From CADCTB01 sp038231955 (GTDB taxonomy: Bacteria; Actinomycetota; Acidimicrobiia; Acidimicrobiales; AC-14), in contig JBBSIS010000034.1 of the NCBI GenBank assembly GCA_038231955.1, positions 1 to 21,175 of the forward strand: 21,175 nucleotides of DNA. Reading direction: 5' to 3'. This document shows positions 14,206 to 20,804 of this stretch, in pieces (the stretch's first letter is position 1; every line of letters begins with the position of its first letter). The translations under genes and the position numbers were made by a program. The notes below the pieces were generated by a model. That model was not told where the DNA came from. It did not search any database and saw nothing but the letters and a program-made list of their open reading frames with translations.

Positions 14206-14917
14206 GGGTGGCATCTCGGTGCTCATCACCGTGCTGACCTTCGCCCGGGCCGGCCATCCGGGCCATGACCGGCGCGACTTCGTCACCCTGGCCCAGCTGG
14301 CCGCCCCCGACGGGCTGGTGCACGGCCTGACCCGGGCCTCCACGCTGCTGGGCGTCATCGCCCTGTGCGTGGCCGCGGCGCAGGTGGCCGGGGAGTACTC
14401 CAACGGCACCCTGCGCAACCTTCTGGTGCGCCAGCCCCGCCGGCCGGTGCTGCTCGTGGCCAAGCTCGCGGCGGTGCTCAGCTTCATGGTCGGTGCCGCC
14501 CTCGTCGCTGCGGTGGCCGGAAGCGCCGCCGCGGTGGTCATGGCCCATGTGCGTGGCATCGCCACCAGCGGATGGAGCTCGGCGACGGGCCTTCACGTCT
14601 TCGCCCAGGGCTTCGCCAACACCGCCCTCGTCGTCGCCGGCTACACCACCTTGGGCATGGCGCTGGGGGTGCTGCTGCGCTCGCCGGTGTCGTCGATCGC
14701 CGTGGGCCTGGCCTTCATGCTGCCCATCGAGGCCATCCTCAGCGCCGCGGTGTCGGGCCTGGACAGGTGGCTTCCGGGCCAGCTCCTCGACGTCGTGTCC
14801 CAGGGCGGGTCCTCGACGCTCAGCTACGGCGCCGCGTGCCTGCGGGCGGCCGTGATCCTGGCCATCGCCGCCGGTGGGGCGATGGCGCTGTTCGTGCGAC
14901 GCGACGTCACCTCGTGA
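14204..14917 (+). pseudogene. C-terminal part of an ABC-2 type permease
   Basis: The frame is readable from PGGISVLITVLTFARAGHPG and encodes about 235 residues with around five hydrophobic helices. It includes the conserved ABC-2 stretch VAGEYSNGTLRNLLVRQPRR, which normally lies just after the first periplasmic region, and it ends ALFVRRDVTS. The first cytoplasmic segment and TM1 of a full permease are missing, and the upstream sequence is the truncated ATPase in another frame. GTG at 14219 could in principle start translation, so a truncated membrane protein may still be made. Without its ATPase it would not transport. One deletion explains both halves. Confidence 0.8.
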
Positions 14918-15067
14918 GGGGCGCCATCGTTGGCTCTCTGGGGCGGGCCGGCGCTGTCAGGCAGCCCGGATGGCCAGGTCGGCTCCGGGGGCGCGCCAGG
15001 TGACGCCTGGCGAGGGCGTCAGCGCGGGCTCGGCCGGGTGCCGGCCTCCCAGCATGTCGGGGGCGCG

Positions 15068-15433
15068 GTGATCTCCTGGGCCACGATGCTCTACGGCGCC
15101 GGGCTGTCGGTGCTGGCCGCAGTCGTGGCGGTCGTCGTCGTGGGCCGGGACCGCTCGATCGAGGTGCTCGGTCCCGTCGTCGTGGCCGCGTTCGCCGGGC
15201 CGGTGGGCTGGAACGCCGTGCTCCACGCCACCCACGCTCGGGAGTTCTTCACCGACGCCCCCGTCGCCGTGTTCCCGGCCAGCTGGCAGGACGCCGGCTC
15301 CGGCGTGGTGGCCCTTGCCGCCGCCGTGGTGGTACTGAGCTTGGTCCGGCCCAACGCCAAGTCGAGCCGAACGCTGCTGCTGGGCGCGATCTGCGGCGTC
15401 GCCGCCTTCCTGGTGGACATCTACCTCTATTGA
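15068..15433 (+). CDS. Hypothetical four-helix membrane protein
   Basis: A 121-residue product from GTG 15068, beginning VISWATMLYGAGLSVLAAVV. It has four predicted membrane helices (about 8-24, 36-52, 75-92 and 100-118) and a loop WNAVLHATHAREFFTDAPVA with several His residues that could be functional. I do not recognise the family. ATG at 15086 is a second possible start. An open frame continues upstream to 14930 but is low-complexity and not convincing as protein. It precedes the MFS gene by 46 bases on the same strand and could be co-transcribed with it. Confidence 0.62.
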   Translation: MISWATMLYGAGLSVLAAVVAVVVVGRDRSIEVLGPVVVAAFAGPVGWNAVLHATHAREFFTDAPVAVFPASWQDAGSGVVALAAAVVVLSLVRPNAKSSRTLLLGAICGVAAFLVDIYLY

Positions 15434-15479
15434 CCGAGCGCTCTTCCCGGCCGGCCTGTTCGACAGCGGTCTGAGATCC

Positions 15480-16760
15480 ATGGCGAGTGACGGGCTCGCC
15501 CGGCGCAGTCGGATCTGGCCCATGGTGAGGGGACTCCGCCATCCCGGCGAGGATGCCAGGGTGCCCGGCCCCGTAAATGACGGCAGCGCCCCGGGTGCAC
15601 CCCGGTGGCGGAGCCGCAACCTCCTCGTGCTGTGCGGGGTCAGCTTCCTCCAGGACGCAGCCAGCGAGATGCTCTACCCGATCCTGCCGATCTTCCTCAC
15701 CGTGACCCTGGGGGCCCCGGTGGTCGTCGTCGGCGCCGTCGAGGGTGCGGCCGAGGGCATCGCCGCCATCATGAAGCTCCTCGCCGGCCGCCTCGCCGAC
15801 CGCCGCCGGCCGCGACCGCTGGTGGCCGCCGGCTACGGCCTGGCCGCGTTGGGCAAGGCGGTCATCGCCGCCGCCGGGGCCTGGCCGGTGGTGCTGGCCG
15901 GGCGGGGCCTGGACCGCCTCGGCAAGGGCATCCGGGGCGCCCCCCGTGACGTGTTGCTGATCGACGGCGTGCCCCTGGAGGCCCGGGGGCGGGCCTTCGG
16001 CCTGCACCGGGCCGCCGACACGGCCGGCGCAGTGGTGGGACCGCTGATCGGCCTCGCCTTGTACGAGGGGCTGGGACAGGGCATCCGGCCCCTGTTGGTC
16101 ATCGCCGTCGTCCCCGCCATCGCCAGTGTGGTCCTGGTCGCCGCAGTGCGGGACCGTCCGCCGGCCCCGAAGTCACCGGAGGCTATCGACGCCGCGGCCG
16201 TCCCGATGTCGGCGCGGACAAGACAGGTCATCGTGGCCCTCGGCGTCTTCGGGCTGGTGAACTTCCCCGACGCGCTGCTCCTGCTCCGGGCTCGGGCACT
16301 CGGCTTGGGAGTTGCCGGGGTGATCGGCGCCTACGTCGCCTACAACGCCGCCTACGCCGTCCTCAGCTACCCGGCGGGGGCGCTGAGCGACCGGCTACGG
16401 CCCGCTGTGGTCTACGCCTTCGGGCTGTGCTGCTTCGCCGTGGGCTACCTCGGCCTGGCGGTGGTCGACCGCAGCATCTGGGTGTGGCCGCTGCTGGTCG
16501 TCTACGGCGGGTTCACCGCCTGTACCGACGGCGTGGGCAAGGCCTGGGTCAGCCGGCTGAGCCCTCCCGCCGCCCAGGGACGAGCCCAGGGCATCTATCA
16601 GGGGGCCACCGGAGGGGCGATCCTGGTGGCCGGGCTGTGGGCCGGCGCCCTGTGGGGTGGTACCGGGCGCCTTCCTTTGACCGTTTCTGGTGGCGTCGCC
16701 CTCGTGCTTGCCATCGTCCTCGTGGCCCGGCGGAGAGCGTGGGATCCGGGCGGCCCATGA
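15480..16760 (+). CDS. Major facilitator superfamily transporter
   Basis: A cytoplasmic-membrane secondary transporter of up to 426 residues with about 11-12 hydrophobic helices. It has the MFS motif A-like loop GRLADRRRPRPLVAAGYG between TM2 and TM3, a conserved RGLDRLGKGIRGAPRD loop after TM4, and a second A-like loop GALSDRLRPAVV in the C-terminal half. That loop after TM4 is common to a group of uncharacterised actinobacterial and proteobacterial drug-efflux-like MFS proteins. The substrate cannot be told from sequence. The start is uncertain: the first 40 residues are polar and unlike a conserved N-terminus, and ATG at 15522 or a later codon may be used. The frame is intact. It converges on uppP with a 30-base gap. 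Confidence 0.87.
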   Translation: MASDGLARRSRIWPMVRGLRHPGEDARVPGPVNDGSAPGAPRWRSRNLLVLCGVSFLQDAASEMLYPILPIFLTVTLGAPVVVVGAVEGAAEGIAAIMKLLAGRLADRRRPRPLVAAGYGLAALGKAVIAAAGAWPVVLAGRGLDRLGKGIRGAPRDVLLIDGVPLEARGRAFGLHRAADTAGAVVGPLIGLALYEGLGQGIRPLLVIAVVPAIASVVLVAAVRDRPPAPKSPEAIDAAAVPMSARTRQVIVALGVFGLVNFPDALLLLRARALGLGVAGVIGAYVAYNAAYAVLSYPAGALSDRLRPAVVYAFGLCCFAVGYLGLAVVDRSIWVWPLLVVYGGFTACTDGVGKAWVSRLSPPAAQGRAQGIYQGATGGAILVAGLWAGALWGGTGRLPLTVSGGVALVLAIVLVARRRAWDPGGP

Positions 16761-16790
16761 GTTCAGGACGTGGTGGGCGCCGGCCCAATC

Positions 16791-17681
16791 TCACGCGAAC
16801 CGAAGAATGCTCACCGCTCCGGCCACCAGGCAGTAGATGGCGAACGGCGTCAGCGTGCTCGTTCGGAAGAACCGGACGAGGAAGCTGACCGACAGGTAGG
16901 CGGCAACGCCGGCGAAGAGGGCCCCGACGAGCGCCTGGGCACGAATCCCGTCACCGAGATGTCCGGCCAGGTCGGGGACCTTGTAGAGCCCGGCAGCGAA
17001 GATGATGGGCGTGGCCAACAAGAAGCTGAACCGGGCCGCGTCCTCGTGGTCGAGGCCGCGGACCAGTCCGGCCACCATGGTGATCCCCGAACGGCTGACC
17101 CCGGCAAAAAGTGAGGCCGCCTGGGCGACGCCGATGGCGCCGGCTTCCTTGAAATCGAGGGTGTCGAGGCGGCGGCCCTCCTCGACCGGTGGGACCGCTG
17201 GCTGACCGGCCGGGGCCAGGGTGCGGATCGCGGCCCGCTGCCGGTACCGCTCGCCGGCCAGGAGGATGACGCCGTTGACGGTGAGGAAGATGGCGGCCGC
17301 CAACGGCTTGGCGAACAACGTGCGCAGACTGTGCTCGAAGGCCAGCCCGAGCACACCGGTAGGAACCGAGGCGACCACGAGCAGCCACGCCATTCGCTCA
17401 TCGGGCGTCTCGATGCGCCGGGTTCGCAGGGTGCGGAAGAACCCCGAGATGATGCGAATCCAGTCCCGGCGGAAGTAGACGAGCAGGGCGATGGCGGTGG
17501 CGACGTGCAGGGCGACGACAAAGGCCAGATAGAACGACTCCTGGGCCGACTGGGCCGAGACCAGGTTGTCCCACCCGAGCCACGCGGGCAGTAGCACCGA
17601 GTGGCCAAGGCTGGAGATGGGGAACAGCTCGGTGACGCCTTGGAGCAGACCGATGACAATGGCCTGGAAGTAGGAGATCAT
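16791..17681 (-). CDS. uppP: Undecaprenyl-diphosphatase UppP (BacA)
   Basis: A 296-residue integral membrane enzyme that hydrolyses undecaprenyl diphosphate to the monophosphate, recycling the lipid carrier for peptidoglycan and other envelope polymers. Over-expression is known to give bacitracin resistance. Motif 1 is QGVTELFPISSLGH (14-27), holding Glu18, the serines and His27. Motif 2 is FAGVSRSGIT (192-201) with its key Arg, in which the family's usual Pro-Gly is Ala-Gly. Length and about eight hydrophobic segments are normal. The ATG at 17681 overlaps the TGA of a tiny upstream membrane gene (ATGA), which suggests coupling. Duplicated uppP genes are common in actinobacteria, so this may not be the only copy. 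Confidence 0.93.
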   Translation of the reverse strand: MISYFQAIVIGLLQGVTELFPISSLGHSVLLPAWLGWDNLVSAQSAQESFYLAFVVALHVATAIALLVYFRRDWIRIISGFFRTLRTRRIETPDERMAWLLVVASVPTGVLGLAFEHSLRTLFAKPLAAAIFLTVNGVILLAGERYRQRAAIRTLAPAGQPAVPPVEEGRRLDTLDFKEAGAIGVAQAASLFAGVSRSGITMVAGLVRGLDHEDAARFSFLLATPIIFAAGLYKVPDLAGHLGDGIRAQALVGALFAGVAAYLSVSFLVRFFRTSTLTPFAIYCLVAGAVSILRFA

Positions 17682-17952
17682 CGGCGCTGCCCCCGCGAGG
17701 GCGAGGGCAACGTGATCAGGGTTTGCGACGACTTGTAGTCCGGCCGGCCGCTGAGCATCCACCCGCAGATGGCTGCGAACACGGCGAGCCCGAGCACGGC
17801 GATCCCGTGCGTGGTGTGGTGCCTCGTCAAGCCGGCCTGGTGACCGTGCAGGAAGGCAGGGAGGTCCTGTGCCGACCGAGTGAAGTACACGATGGCGACG
17901 GCGACAAAGATCAGCGCCGCCGCGCTGACACAACGATCAGCCGTCGGTTCAT
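17678..17952 (-). CDS. Small membrane protein upstream of uppP, probable frameshift at the start
   Basis: The last roughly 80 residues look real: SAAALIFVAVAIVYFTRSAQ (one helix), LPAFLHGHQAG, HHTTHGIAVLGLAVFAAICG (second helix) and a polar tail. They end at 17678, overlapping the uppP start. ATG 17952 gives the natural beginning MNRRLIVVSA but lies in another frame, so one base seems to be missing near 17930. Alternatively translation starts far upstream in the main frame (18091) with an unusual basic extension. The two-helix shape with an extracytoplasmic His-rich turn is a small membrane protein of unknown function. Coupling to uppP suggests an envelope-related role. Confidence 0.5.
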
Positions 17953-18201
17953 GTCCACACCGACGGTAGTCGCCGGAGCGGCGGCCGGCTGGACGGGGAA
18001 CCCGCAGAGGTGATGCGTGTTCGGTCCGCACGGCCGGCGCGGGGTCCATGGCGGAAACAGTGCTGCGGGCGCCGAGCCTTGCGGATTCCATATCGAGTCC
18101 TCCGCTGGGGACCAGTCCGTTCAGGGACCGTGTCGCGGACGTTCATCAGCCGGCCGAGGCTGGTGATGGTGTCGTTGGACCAGAATCCCGAGCCGAAGCG
18201 C
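17953..18201. other. No identifiable gene between the small membrane gene and the SecF scrap
   Basis: Minus-strand frames give protein-like fragments, for example SGFWSNDTITSLGRLMNVRD at about 18136-18196, which I could not place in a family. It is probably more gene debris. Confidence 0.4.
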
Positions 18202-18372
18202 CACCCGGAGCCGCCCGCCGCTGATGGTCTGGATGGTGGCCTGGCCGAGGCCGAGGGGCCTCACCGCGTCGCGGGCCTGGGCGACGGAGACGCCCGGCGC
18301 GGTCAGCTCCCACGAGGTCCCGCCCTTGAGTCGATGCCGTAGTTGAGCCCCTGGACGAGCAGGGAGATCACC
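18202..18372 (-). pseudogene. N-terminal fragment of SecF
   Basis: VISLLVQGLNYGID then, after restoring one missing T near 18329, FKGGTSWELTAPGVSVAQAR and a GLGQATIQTISGGRLRV stretch. The G-(L/I)-D-F-K-G-G-T motif after the first transmembrane helix is the signature of SecD/SecF, and the domain that follows matches SecF better. Only about 60 residues of a protein of roughly 300-400 remain. SecF is an auxiliary Sec-export motor subunit that is normally single-copy next to secD, so this is likely debris from an extra or translocated copy rather than the main gene. Confidence 0.68.
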
Positions 18373-18721
18373 GATCCTGATGCTCACGGCCAAAGACGGG
18401 GAGTTCGACCACGCCGAGGCCCTCGACAGCGGCGCCGACGACTTCCTGGCCAAGCCGTTCTCCTACCTCGACCTCGACGACGTCGTCCTCGCCGAGGTGG
18501 AGCGGGCCCGCAGCCACGGGCGGGTCGCGATCGACGTCTCCCGGGTCTCCGGCGCTGAAGTAAGCGGGCGGGCCGACGACCTCGGCCGGGTGATGAGGAA
18601 CCTGCTTGACAACGCCATGCGCCACGCCCGCACCAAGGTCAGCGTCTCGGTCTCTACTGTCGGGTCGGTCGTGGAGCTCGTCGTGGCCGACGACGGACCC
18701 GGTATCCCCGACAGGGATTGA
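18371..18721 (+). pseudogene. In-frame fusion scrap of a response-regulator receiver and a histidine kinase
   Basis: PILMLTAKDGEFDHAEALDS then GADDFLAKPFSY is the second half of an OmpR receiver domain, with the conserved Thr and Lys but not the phospho-Asp part. At about 18460-18475 it passes without frameshift into LDLDDVVLAEVERARSHGRV and VMRNLLDNAMRHA (N box) and VADDGPGIPDRD (G1 box), the catalytic domain of a kinase. The DNA-binding domain, kinase sensor, HAMP and H box are deleted. The receiver half is a close paralogue of the intact regulator at 20127 (matching TAKDGEFD.AEALD.GADDF and KPFSY). The kinase ends at a TGA two bases before the group II intron 5' boundary. Confidence 0.8.
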
Positions 18722-18723
18722 GA

Positions 18724-18957
18724 GTGCGCCGGGATAAACCGGCATGGAGAAGGAGATGAGAGCGCTCTACATCGAAGGAGTAGCGAACCACGATGGCCCC
18801 GAGTCATGCGTTGGCGTCCGTGAGGGCGGCGGCGAAGCGTTGACAGGGGTACGTGTAGGCCGGGCTATCGAGCCGCGTAATCACTACATCCGGGGTGCCC
18901 ACGCCGTTCTCAAGGTGGAAGGCAACACCGCCGGCAGCGCTAGCGCGAGCTGTCGAC
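18724..18957 (+). mobile_element. 5' fragment of a bacterial group II intron
   Basis: Position 18724 begins GTGCGCC, matching the group II 5' consensus GUGYG. The following 230 bases read like the domain I region of bacterial group II introns: an AGGAGATGA stretch, CATCGAAGGAGTAGCGAACC, then GGCCCCGAGTCATGCGTTGG, a GGCGAAGCGTTGACAGGGG stretch and GCAACACCGCCGGCAGCGC. The familiar spurious peptide translation of this RNA (YIEGVANHDGPESCVGVRE) supports it. No reverse-transcriptase ORF and no domain V or VI is found downstream, so the intron is truncated. It lies directly after the histidine-kinase scrap, which it may have interrupted. Confidence 0.82.
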
Positions 18958-18993
18958 GGGCCCCGGCCTCCGCGGTGTGCGGGACCGGGGCCC
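18958..18993 (-). terminator. GC-rich hairpin after the exported acidic protein
   Basis: Perfect 9-bp arms GGGCCCCGG (18958-18966) and CCGGGGCCC (18985-18993) flank an 18-base loop, 28 bases beyond the stop of the gene at 19022. There is no T-run, so it is a terminator-like hairpin only. Confidence 0.45.
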
Positions 18994-19021
18994 AGGAAAG
19001 AGGCTGGATCGAACCGGAGAC

Positions 19022-19351
19022 TCAGCCCGCTTCGGGAGCCTCACCCCCCGGGGTGTAGTCGATGTTGACGCCGTCGCGATCCTGATGGTTGGCCCCGCCG
19101 GCCTCGGGCGCCTCGGCCTTCTCGTTCGCAGCGTCGGCCTCGGTGTCCGGGGTGGTCTGGTCCCCCTGCTGCACATTGTCGGTGTCCGGACCGGCGGTCG
19201 TGTCGGGGACCTCGTTGGTGCTTGCCGGTGCCTGCACCGCGGGAGTCGACTTGGACGGCGCCTGTGCCAGCGCGCTGCCGACACCGAGTCCGCCGAGCCC
19301 GAGAATGCTGCAGGCCGCGACGGCGACCTTCTGCTTGAACGTGATGTTCAT
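19022..19351 (-). CDS. Small exported acidic protein
   Basis: A 109-residue protein with a clear Sec signal peptide (MNITFKQKVAVAACSILGLG, then GLGVGSALAQA with cleavage after ALA at about residue 29-30). A Thr/Pro/Ala-rich and then Asp/Glu-rich, probably disordered mature part follows (DTTAGPDTDNVQQGDQTTPD, and DGVNIDYTPGGEAPEAG at the end). ATG 19351 is fixed by AGGAGG five bases upstream, and an earlier in-frame start at 19390 lacks this. I recall similar short exported proteins diverging from two-component operons in actinobacteria. Here it diverges from a dead response-regulator gene and lies 0.8 kb from an intact one. Its role is unknown; an extracytoplasmic accessory factor for the kinase or metal binding are guesses from charge and position. 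Confidence 0.78.
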   Translation of the reverse strand: MNITFKQKVAVAACSILGLGGLGVGSALAQAPSKSTPAVQAPASTNEVPDTTAGPDTDNVQQGDQTTPDTEADAANEKAEAPEAGGANHQDRDGVNIDYTPGGEAPEAG

Positions 19352-19356
19352 TATGA

Positions 19357-19362
19357 CCTCCT
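19357..19362 (-). promoter_or_regulatory. Shine-Dalgarno site fixing the start at 19351
   Basis: AGGAGG in the minus-strand transcript is five bases before the ATG. It excludes the longer frame starting at 19390. Confidence 0.8.
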
Positions 19363-19454
19363 GGGTCGTGGTGGGTTGATGAGCCCACAATGACGGAGAG
19401 ATCCTGAACGCCCGCTGATCCGGCCTCTGAGCCTGCCCTCCTACGCTGGAGCCA

Positions 19455-19748
19455 GTGACGCACTCGCATCCTGATCGTCGAGGACGACCCCACCATCGGC
19501 GGGATGGTCACCGCCTGCAAACCAACGGCTATCTCGCGGACTGGGCCGAGACGGGTCGCGACGCGCTTCGGCGCGCCGACGCCCCGGAGCACGACCCCGA
19601 CCCCGACCTCGACCCCCGACCTCGGCTTCGCCGATCTCGACGGCATCGAGGTGCGCCGGAAGCTCCGGGCCTCAGTGCCCGAGGCAACCATCGCGATGCT
19701 CACGCCCGCCACGCAGAGATCGATGTCGAGCAGCGCCCTACGGCCGAC
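19455..19748 (+). pseudogene. Decayed response-regulator receiver domain
   Basis: Starting at GTG 19455 the pieces of an OmpR-type receiver appear in order but in alternating frames. RILIVEDDPTIGGMVTAC comes first, then LQTNGYLADWAETGRDALRR in a second frame, then DLGFADLDGIEVRRKLRASV and PEATIAMLTPA back in the first, then HAEIDVEQRPTADDDL in the second. The phospho-Asp position in the expected DLGLPDLDG is damaged (DLGFADLDG), and no DNA-binding domain follows. At least three indels are needed to read it. It diverges from the exported acidic protein gene, the typical position for a regulator of that gene. Confidence 0.8.
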
Positions 19749-20126
19749 GATGACCTGTGACCCGATGATCGGAGCCCGCAACGTTTCGTTGGTAGGGCGT
19801 GAGTCGCGTCTGGACCCATGGGCTTTGGGTGACGATGACCACCGCTCCCCCGTCCCGGGCGACGGCGGCGTAGCAACTCTTCGTGCCCGGCGCAAGGGCC
19901 CTGCTCTTCGAGGGGCTCCTCGCCTGCCAAGGCCGCCGGTGAAGCCTGGCCGCGATGGTGGCGGAGAGCGCGGCGCCGGTTGCGTCGTGCTCGTCGCCGC
20001 CGTCCTCCATCTCCTTGGTGCCCGGACGGACGCGGCGTCCGCCCCGAGCGCGAGACGTCCGGCCCGGCGCGCCGATCAGCGGGCGGTCAGCGGGCATTCA
20101 GGTTCACCGCGCCAGGATGACATCTG
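19749..20126. other. Unassigned stretch between two response-regulator genes
   Basis: About 380 bases. A minus-strand open frame (19738-20097) contains protein-like runs such as CYAAVARDGGAVVIVTQSPW and RLTPYQRNVAGSDHRVTG that I cannot place. They may be another gene remnant. The promoter of the regulator at 20127 must lie at its right end. Confidence 0.4.
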
Positions 20127-20804
20127 ATGCGCATCCTCATCGTCGAAGACGAGAGGCACCTTGCCGGCGCCATCAAACGCGGTCTGGAGGCGGAAGGCTT
20201 CGTGGCCGACGTCGCGCTCGACGGCACCGAAGGCCTGTGGATGGCCACAGAGGGCGCCTATGACGCCATCGTCTTGGACATCATGCTGCCCGGCCTCAAC
20301 GGCTACCGAATCTGCAAAGCCCTACGCGACGCTGCCAACTGGACCCCGGTGCTGATGCTCACCGCCAAGGACGGCGAGTTCGACGAGGCCGAAGCCCTCG
20401 ACACCGGTGCCGACGACTTCCTCTCCAAGCCGTTCTCCTATGTCGTTTTGATGGCCCGCATCCGCGCCCTGCTGCGGCGCGGCCGCAGCGAACGCCCCGC
20501 TGTGCTCGAGGCCGGCGATCTTCGACTCGACCCCGCCCGACACCAGTGTTGGCGCGGCGACGACGAGATCACCCTTACACCGAAGCAGTTCGCACTGCTG
20601 GAGTACCTGATGCGCAACTCAGGCGAGGTCGTATCCAAGAGCCAGATCCTCGAACACGTCTGGGACTTCGCCTTCGACGGCGACCCCAACATTGTCGAGG
20701 TCTATGTCGGCCACCTTCGCCGCAGCATCGACGCGCCCTACGGCCGGAACGCCATTCAGACGGTCCGCCTCGTCGGTTACCGACTGGTCGCCGATGGCGG
20801 CTGA
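20127..20804 (+). CDS. OmpR-family response regulator
   Basis: A 225-residue regulator with an intact receiver: acidic pocket VEDE, phospho-Asp51 in IVLDIMLPGLNG, Thr79 in LMLTAKDGEFDEAEALD, and Lys101 in SKPFSY. The C-terminal winged helix (about 128-222) has LTPKQFALLEYLMRNSGEVV, the recognition helix NIVEVYVGHLRRSID and the wing TVRLVGYRLVADGG. It belongs to the CssR/PrrA-like actinobacterial branch in style. An AGGA lies nine to ten bases before the ATG. The kinase gene begins inside its last codons (ATG 20794, TGA 20802-20804), an overlap that implies coupled translation. A close paralogous receiver scrap lies at 18371. Confidence 0.94.
   Translation: MRILIVEDERHLAGAIKRGLEAEGFVADVALDGTEGLWMATEGAYDAIVLDIMLPGLNGYRICKALRDAANWTPVLMLTAKDGEFDEAEALDTGADDFLSKPFSYVVLMARIRALLRRGRSERPAVLEAGDLRLDPARHQCWRGDDEITLTPKQFALLEYLMRNSGEVVSKSQILEHVWDFAFDGDPNIVEVYVGHLRRSIDAPYGRNAIQTVRLVGYRLVADGG

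Noticed and set aside
14930..15067. Upstream extension of the 15068 membrane protein
   Set aside because: The stretch is Gly/Arg/Pro-rich with no conserved pattern, and the membrane part begins cleanly near GTG 15068. A minus-strand tail reading SPGVTWRAPGADLAIRAA was noted but could not be assigned.
18744..19058. Open frame with YIEGVANHDGPESC as a protein gene
   Set aside because: It is the well-known spurious translation of the group II intron 5' region, so the RNA annotation was preferred.
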